This document shows, one piece after another, positions 5,949 through 9,366 of a DNA stretch of 9,366 nucleotides. The stretch is taken from positions 1 to 9,366 of the forward strand of contig CALZHV010000078.1 in the NCBI GenBank assembly GCA_945787485.1. Direction: 5' to 3'. A program made the position numbers and the translations under genes. The stretch is from an uncultured Lachnospiraceae bacterium (lineage in GTDB: Bacteria > Bacillota > Clostridia > Lachnospirales > Lachnospiraceae). Numbering within the stretch: position 1 is the first letter of the stretch; the number at the start of each line of letters is the position of its first letter. The notes below the pieces were generated by a model, which made no database searches, was not told where the DNA came from, and worked only from the letters and a program-made list of their open reading frames with translations.

Positions 5949-7022
5949 ATGCTTAATTTTACAGTTGGTCCGGTACAATCAAGTGAAAAAGTAAGACAGA
6001 TTGGTGCACTTCAGGTTCCGTATTTTAGGACGCCTGAGTTTTCAGAGCTTATGCTTGAAAATGAAAAGCTTATGGTGAAATTTTCTAAAGCACCAAAGGA
6101 TTCAAGAGTGGTTTTTATTACAGGTTCGGGTACTGCTTCTATGGAAGCAACGGTAATGAACATTTTTAATGATAATGATAAAGTTATCGTTGTAAATGGA
6201 GGAAGCTTTGGCGCAAGATTTGAAGAGCTTTGCCTTATTCACAATATCGAGCATGATGTGATACGTCTTGAACACGGACAGCTTCTTACAGAAGAATTAC
6301 TTGCCTCTTATGATGGAAAGGGTTATACAGGTTTTCTTGTAAATGTGCATGAGACATCAACAGGAGTACATTACGATATAGATATGATTAGCGAATTCTG
6401 TAAGAAGAACAATATCTTTTTGGTTGTAGATGCTATAAGTTCTTTTCTTGCAGACCCGTTTGATATGGAAAAACTTGGTGCCGGAGTTATGATAACCGGT
6501 TCGCAGAAAGCACTTGCATGTCCTCCGGGAGTTTCGGTTATTGTTCTTTCACCGGAAGCTGTAAAAAGAGTGGAAAATAATAACGTTAAATCAATGTATT
6601 TTGATTTGAAGGATGCCTTGAAAAATGGAGAAAGAGGACAGACACCATTTACACCGGCAGTTGCAATACTCGAACAGATAAATGCAAGATTAAAGGAAAT
6701 AGATGAAAACGGCGGAGTTGAGGGCGAGATTGCAAGAATTGCAGCTATTGCAGAAGATTTCAGAGAAAAAATAAAGGATTTGCCGTTCGAAATAGTTTCG
6801 GAGTCGATGTCAAATGCTGTTACGCCGCTTAGTCCGTTGAATGTGTCAGCTTATGATATTTTTATGACGTTAAAGGATGAATATGAGATATGGATATGCC
6901 CAAACGGTGGTGATATGAAAGATAAAATATTCAGGGTCGGTCATATAGGTGCACTGACAACCGAAGATAATGATGTGCTCATAAATGCGTTAAATGACAT
7001 GAACAGGAGAGGATTGTTATAA
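5949..7022 (+). CDS. Class V PLP aminotransferase, probable 2-aminoethylphosphonate-forming transaminase
   Basis: This 357-residue PLP enzyme belongs to the alanine/serine-glyoxylate and PhnW group of class V aminotransferases. Marks: NFTVGPV at the N-terminus (substrate-loop GP motif); ITGSGTASMEA (57-67) for phosphate binding; VNVHETSTGV (131-140); VVDAISSF (159-166) with D161 for the PLP nitrogen; the Schiff-base lysine K187 in TGSQKALACPPG; and FRVGHIG (328-334) with R329 as the carboxylate-binding arginine. By sequence it could serve several amino-acid/aldehyde pairs. The role of aminating phosphonoacetaldehyde to 2-aminoethylphosphonate is inferred mainly from phosphonopyruvate decarboxylase two genes downstream. 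GGAG at 5938-5941 lies seven bases before the ATG, and the stop codon directly abuts the next gene's ATG. I did not assign phnW, because the sequence looks nearer to the AGAT/SGAT branch than to catabolic PhnW. Confidence 0.82.
   Translation: MLNFTVGPVQSSEKVRQIGALQVPYFRTPEFSELMLENEKLMVKFSKAPKDSRVVFITGSGTASMEATVMNIFNDNDKVIVVNGGSFGARFEELCLIHNIEHDVIRLEHGQLLTEELLASYDGKGYTGFLVNVHETSTGVHYDIDMISEFCKKNNIFLVVDAISSFLADPFDMEKLGAGVMITGSQKALACPPGVSVIVLSPEAVKRVENNNVKSMYFDLKDALKNGERGQTPFTPAVAILEQINARLKEIDENGGVEGEIARIAAIAEDFREKIKDLPFEIVSESMSNAVTPLSPLNVSAYDIFMTLKDEYEIWICPNGGDMKDKIFRVGHIGALTTEDNDVLINALNDMNRRGLL
7005..7012 (+). promoter_or_regulatory. Ribosome binding site inside the aminotransferase gene for the fusion protein
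   Basis: AGGAGAGG within the last codons of the aminotransferase gene is the only ribosome site for the ATG at 7023. The preceding stop (7020-7022) and this start touch without a gap, which favours translational coupling and similar amounts of the two proteins. Confidence 0.65.
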
Positions 7023-8372
7023 ATGACAAAAGTAATTACGTATGGAACATATGATTTATTACATTATGGACATGTAAGACTTCTTGAGAGAGCAAAGGCA
7101 TTAGGAGACTATCTCATTGTTGGTGTTACGGCAGAGGATTTTGACCGTTCAAGAGGGAAGATAAATGTATCACAGTCCTTGATGGAGCGTATCGAAGCGG
7201 TAAGGGCAACAGGGATTGCAGATGAGATTATCGTTGAGGAATACGAAGGACAGAAGATAGATGATATCAGAAGATATGATGTTGATATTTTTACAGTCGG
7301 TTCTGACTGGGTCGGTAAATTTGATTATTTAAATGAATATTGTAAAGTTGTATATCTTGACAGAACAGAGGGTATATCTAGCACACAGCAAAGAAATGAG
7401 AAATGCGCCATTAAGCTTGGTCTGGTGGGAGAGTCTAACGTGGTAAACAAATTTGCCAGAGAAGCTGAATATGTAAATGGTATTGAGTTGTCAGGTGTTT
7501 GTGCACAGGATGACAAATTTCTTTCCGAACAGGTTAAAAATCTTGACCGTGTCACGCAGGATTATAAAGAGTTGCTGGAGAAGACAGATGCGGTTTACAT
7601 AATATCACATCCTTCCAAACATTATGAACAGATAAAGCTGGCTTTGGAAAACGGAAAACATGTTTTGTGTGAATCGCCTGTAGCACTTGAAAAACAACAA
7701 TGCAGGGAGCTTTATGCTCTGGCAAAGGAGAAAAAATTAATTCTTTGCGATGCATTGAAAACAGCGTATTCAATGGCATATTTCAGATTGCTTCTTCAGG
7801 CAAAGACAGGCTGTATCGGCAAGATAATTTGTGTTGAGGCGACCTGTACAAGTCTTAGCGAGAAAATTGAGGAAAATGAGCAGGAATTTGATTTTTCATG
7901 GAACAGTTTTTGTTCATGGGCTCCGACTGCAATGCTTCCTGTTTTTCATTTGCTTGGAACAAATTATAAAAAGAGAAATATTGTAACAAAGCTTTTAAAC
8001 GAAGAAAAGCATTACGACTTATTTACAAAAATTGATTTTGTATATGATGATGCGGTTGCAAGCATAAAAGTCGGCAAAGGTGTGAAATCGGAAGGAGAGC
8101 TTATTATTTCCGGAACAAAGGGATATATTTATGTTCCGGCACCATGGTGGAAAACAGATTACTATGAGATAAGATATGAGAATGCTGAAAATAATACGAG
8201 ACATTTTTATCAGTTGGATGGCGAAGGAATTCGCTACGAGCTTGTGACTTTCGTTAAGGCAATAGAGAGTGGGAATATTAAATCCAACATGTATATGGAT
8301 GAGGAAATATCTCTTGCAATTTCGAAGCTTGTTGAAGAATTCGAAAACGATATAGATATTACAAAAATATAA
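7023..8372 (+). CDS. Fusion: TagD-like cytidylyltransferase + Gfo/Idh/MocA-like oxidoreductase domain
   Basis: This is one uninterrupted 449-residue frame with two domains. Residues 1-125 closely resemble TagD, glycerol-3-phosphate cytidylyltransferase: VITYGTYDLLHYGH (4-17) with the HxGH motif at 14-17, VGSDWVGKFDYL (92-103), and the RTEGISST signature (114-121). This part should transfer CMP from CTP to an alcohol phosphate (or phosphonate), releasing diphosphate. Residues about 130-449 resemble the Gfo/Idh/MocA fold: a Rossmann start GLVGESNVVNKFA, TDAVYIISHPSKHYEQIKLALENGKHVLCESP, a middle beta-sheet domain, and the typical end GEGIRYELVTFVKAIESG (400-417, counted approximately). Two hallmarks deviate: EKP is ESP (217-219, no lysine), and the GxGxxG loop is GLVGES. 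The domain may be an altered reductase or a non-catalytic binding or scaffold domain. Stand-alone TagD is about 130 residues. The gene lies between the aminotransferase and phosphonopyruvate decarboxylase, so its substrate may be a phosphonate rather than glycerol-3-phosphate. Confidence 0.87.
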   Translation: MTKVITYGTYDLLHYGHVRLLERAKALGDYLIVGVTAEDFDRSRGKINVSQSLMERIEAVRATGIADEIIVEEYEGQKIDDIRRYDVDIFTVGSDWVGKFDYLNEYCKVVYLDRTEGISSTQQRNEKCAIKLGLVGESNVVNKFAREAEYVNGIELSGVCAQDDKFLSEQVKNLDRVTQDYKELLEKTDAVYIISHPSKHYEQIKLALENGKHVLCESPVALEKQQCRELYALAKEKKLILCDALKTAYSMAYFRLLLQAKTGCIGKIICVEATCTSLSEKIEENEQEFDFSWNSFCSWAPTAMLPVFHLLGTNYKKRNIVTKLLNEEKHYDLFTKIDFVYDDAVASIKVGKGVKSEGELIISGTKGYIYVPAPWWKTDYYEIRYENAENNTRHFYQLDGEGIRYELVTFVKAIESGNIKSNMYMDEEISLAISKLVEEFENDIDITKI

Positions 8373-8388
8373 AAGCCGGGAGGATAAT

Positions 8389-9366
8389 ATGAGGGTTGAA
8401 GATTTTACCAGAGAATTAGGTGCAGAATTTTACACCGGTGTACCTGATTCACAATTAAAAGCGCTTTGTGATTACTTGATGAATACATATGGTATTGATA
8501 AAGAACATCATATGATTGCGGCGAATGAAGGAAACTGTACAGCACTTGCCGCAGGGTATCATCTTGCTACAGGTAAGGTTCCTGTTGTGTATATGCAAAA
8601 TTCGGGTGAGGGAAATATTATTAATCCGGTTGCATCTTTGTTAAATGATAAGGTTTATGCCATTCCGGTAATATTTGTAGTTGGTTGGAGAGGCGAGCCG
8701 GGAATACATGACGAGCCACAGCATATTTATCAGGGAGAGGTGACGGTCAGGCTTCTTGAAGATATGGACATTAAAACAAATATAGTATCTAAGGAAACTA
8801 CTCCTGATGAAATAAAAAAGATGATGTCAGATAACACAAAGTATCTTGAGAAAGGTAAATCAGTTGCGTTTGTAATAAGAAAGGGGGCACTTTCTTATGA
8901 TGAAAAGGTTACATATGAAAATGATTATGATATGGTAAGAGAAGATATTATTAAACATATCATAAGTGTGACAGGCGAGGACCCTATTATTTCGACGACC
9001 GGAAAAGCAAGCAGAGAACTTTTTGAAGCAAGAGTTGCCAATAATCAGAGTCATAAATACGATTTTCTCACTGTTGGTTCAATGGGGCACAGTTCATCTA
9101 TTGCACTTGGAGTTGCCATAAATAAACCAAATCAAAAGGTATGGTGTGTAGATGGTGATGGAGCGGTTCTTATGCATATGGGCTCTATGGCACTTGTTGG
9201 AAGCAATAAACCAAATAATCTTGTGCACATAGTAATTAACAACGGAGCTCATGAAACTGTTGGAGGTATGCCTACGGTTGCATCTGATATTGATCTTGTT
9301 CAGATAGCAAAAGCATGTGGTTATCCGTATGCAATTTCAGTAGATGGTTTTGACAGACTGGATGAC
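8389..9366 (+). CDS. ppd: Phosphonopyruvate decarboxylase, C-terminus beyond window
   Basis: This ThDP- and Mg-dependent enzyme decarboxylates phosphonopyruvate to phosphonoacetaldehyde, the step that pulls the unfavourable PEP mutase reaction forward in phosphonate biosynthesis. The visible 326 residues run open to the window edge; family members are about 370-380 long, so roughly 50 residues are missing. Motifs: FYTGVPDSQLK (14-24); AANEGNCTALAAGYHLATGK (44-63) with the ThDP-activating glutamate E47; MQNSGEGN (69-76); VVGWRGEPGIHDEPQH (97-112); VGSMGHSSSIALG (229-241); the ThDP/Mg motif VDGDGAVLMHMGSMALVG (254-271) closing with NNGAHETVGGMPT (284-296). This fits phosphonopyruvate decarboxylase better than sulfopyruvate decarboxylase or acetolactate synthase. 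GGAGG at 8379-8383 lies five bases before the ATG, 16 bases after the fusion gene. PEP mutase, which must supply its substrate, is not in the window. Confidence 0.93.
   Translation, partial: MRVEDFTRELGAEFYTGVPDSQLKALCDYLMNTYGIDKEHHMIAANEGNCTALAAGYHLATGKVPVVYMQNSGEGNIINPVASLLNDKVYAIPVIFVVGWRGEPGIHDEPQHIYQGEVTVRLLEDMDIKTNIVSKETTPDEIKKMMSDNTKYLEKGKSVAFVIRKGALSYDEKVTYENDYDMVREDIIKHIISVTGEDPIISTTGKASRELFEARVANNQSHKYDFLTVGSMGHSSSIALGVAINKPNQKVWCVDGDGAVLMHMGSMALVGSNKPNNLVHIVINNGAHETVGGMPTVASDIDLVQIAKACGYPYAISVDGFDRLDD

Noticed and set aside
5949..7022. Firm assignment of the class V aminotransferase as PhnW
   Set aside because: Only general class V motifs are visible, and the sequence seems nearer to the AGAT/SGAT branch. 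The AEP role rests on gene context, so no symbol was given.
7023..7400. Assignment of the operon as a plain glycerol teichoic acid locus (TagD/TagF)
   Set aside because: The phosphonopyruvate decarboxylase, the class V aminotransferase and the fused second domain are not explained by glycerol teichoic acid synthesis, so CDP-glycerol remains only one possible donor.
7380..7420. Possible frameshift or assembly error creating the cytidylyltransferase-oxidoreductase fusion
   Set aside because: The frame is continuous, there is no homopolymer at the junction, and both domains are complete in the same frame, so a real fusion is the simpler reading.
8860..9054. Minus-strand open frame within the decarboxylase gene
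   Set aside because: The plus-strand frame encodes continuous conserved Ppd motifs here; the minus frame has no motif.

Overview
The window looks like the chromosome of a low-GC Gram-positive anaerobe of the Clostridia, probably Lachnospiraceae-like. The reasons are AT-rich codon use, strong GGAG-type Shine-Dalgarno sites, tightly packed same-strand genes, and proteins resembling those of Gram-positive surface-polymer loci. This placement is inference; the window carries no taxonomic marker gene.

Layout. The left part (about 1-1439) holds one minus-strand gene for a RumA/RlmD-type m5U rRNA methyltransferase. It has an Asn-rich N-terminal extension encoded by a triplet-repeat tract, and a long inverted repeat that probably acts as its terminator lies just beyond its stop. 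A divergent intergenic region (1440-1616) carries extended -10 promoter candidates for both directions. From 1617 to the right edge, seven plus-strand genes lie 0 to 26 bases apart and look like the start of one operon for a surface polysaccharide: a dTDP-hexose 3,4-ketoisomerase (FdtA/QdtA type), a DegT-family sugar aminotransferase (FdtB/QdtB type), a Wzx-type flippase, a CDP-glycerol glycerophosphotransferase-like (TagF/TagB family) transferase, a class V aminotransferase, a fusion of a TagD-like cytidylyltransferase with a Gfo/Idh/MocA-like domain, and a phosphonopyruvate decarboxylase cut off by the window end.

How they may work together. The first pair should make a dTDP-3-amino-3,6-dideoxyhexose (Fuc3N or Qui3N) for the glycan, and the flippase should export the lipid-linked repeat unit. 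Phosphonopyruvate decarboxylase yields phosphonoacetaldehyde, which the class V aminotransferase could convert to 2-aminoethylphosphonate (AEP). The cytidylyltransferase could make a CDP/CMP-activated headgroup, and the TagF-like protein could transfer it onto the glycan. The obligatory first enzyme of phosphonate synthesis, PEP mutase (PepM), is not in the window and is predicted just downstream. RmlA/RmlB, glycosyltransferases, a polymerase and an FdtC-type acetyltransferase are also absent here.

Most interesting points: a phosphonate branch joined to TagD/TagF-type teichoic-acid chemistry; the cytidylyltransferase-oxidoreductase fusion, whose second domain lacks the usual EKP lysine and a canonical GxGxxG loop; a ketoisomerase that appears to mix FdtA-like and QdtA-like specificity residues; and the repeat-encoded Asn-rich tail that sits where a TRAM domain would be on the methyltransferase.
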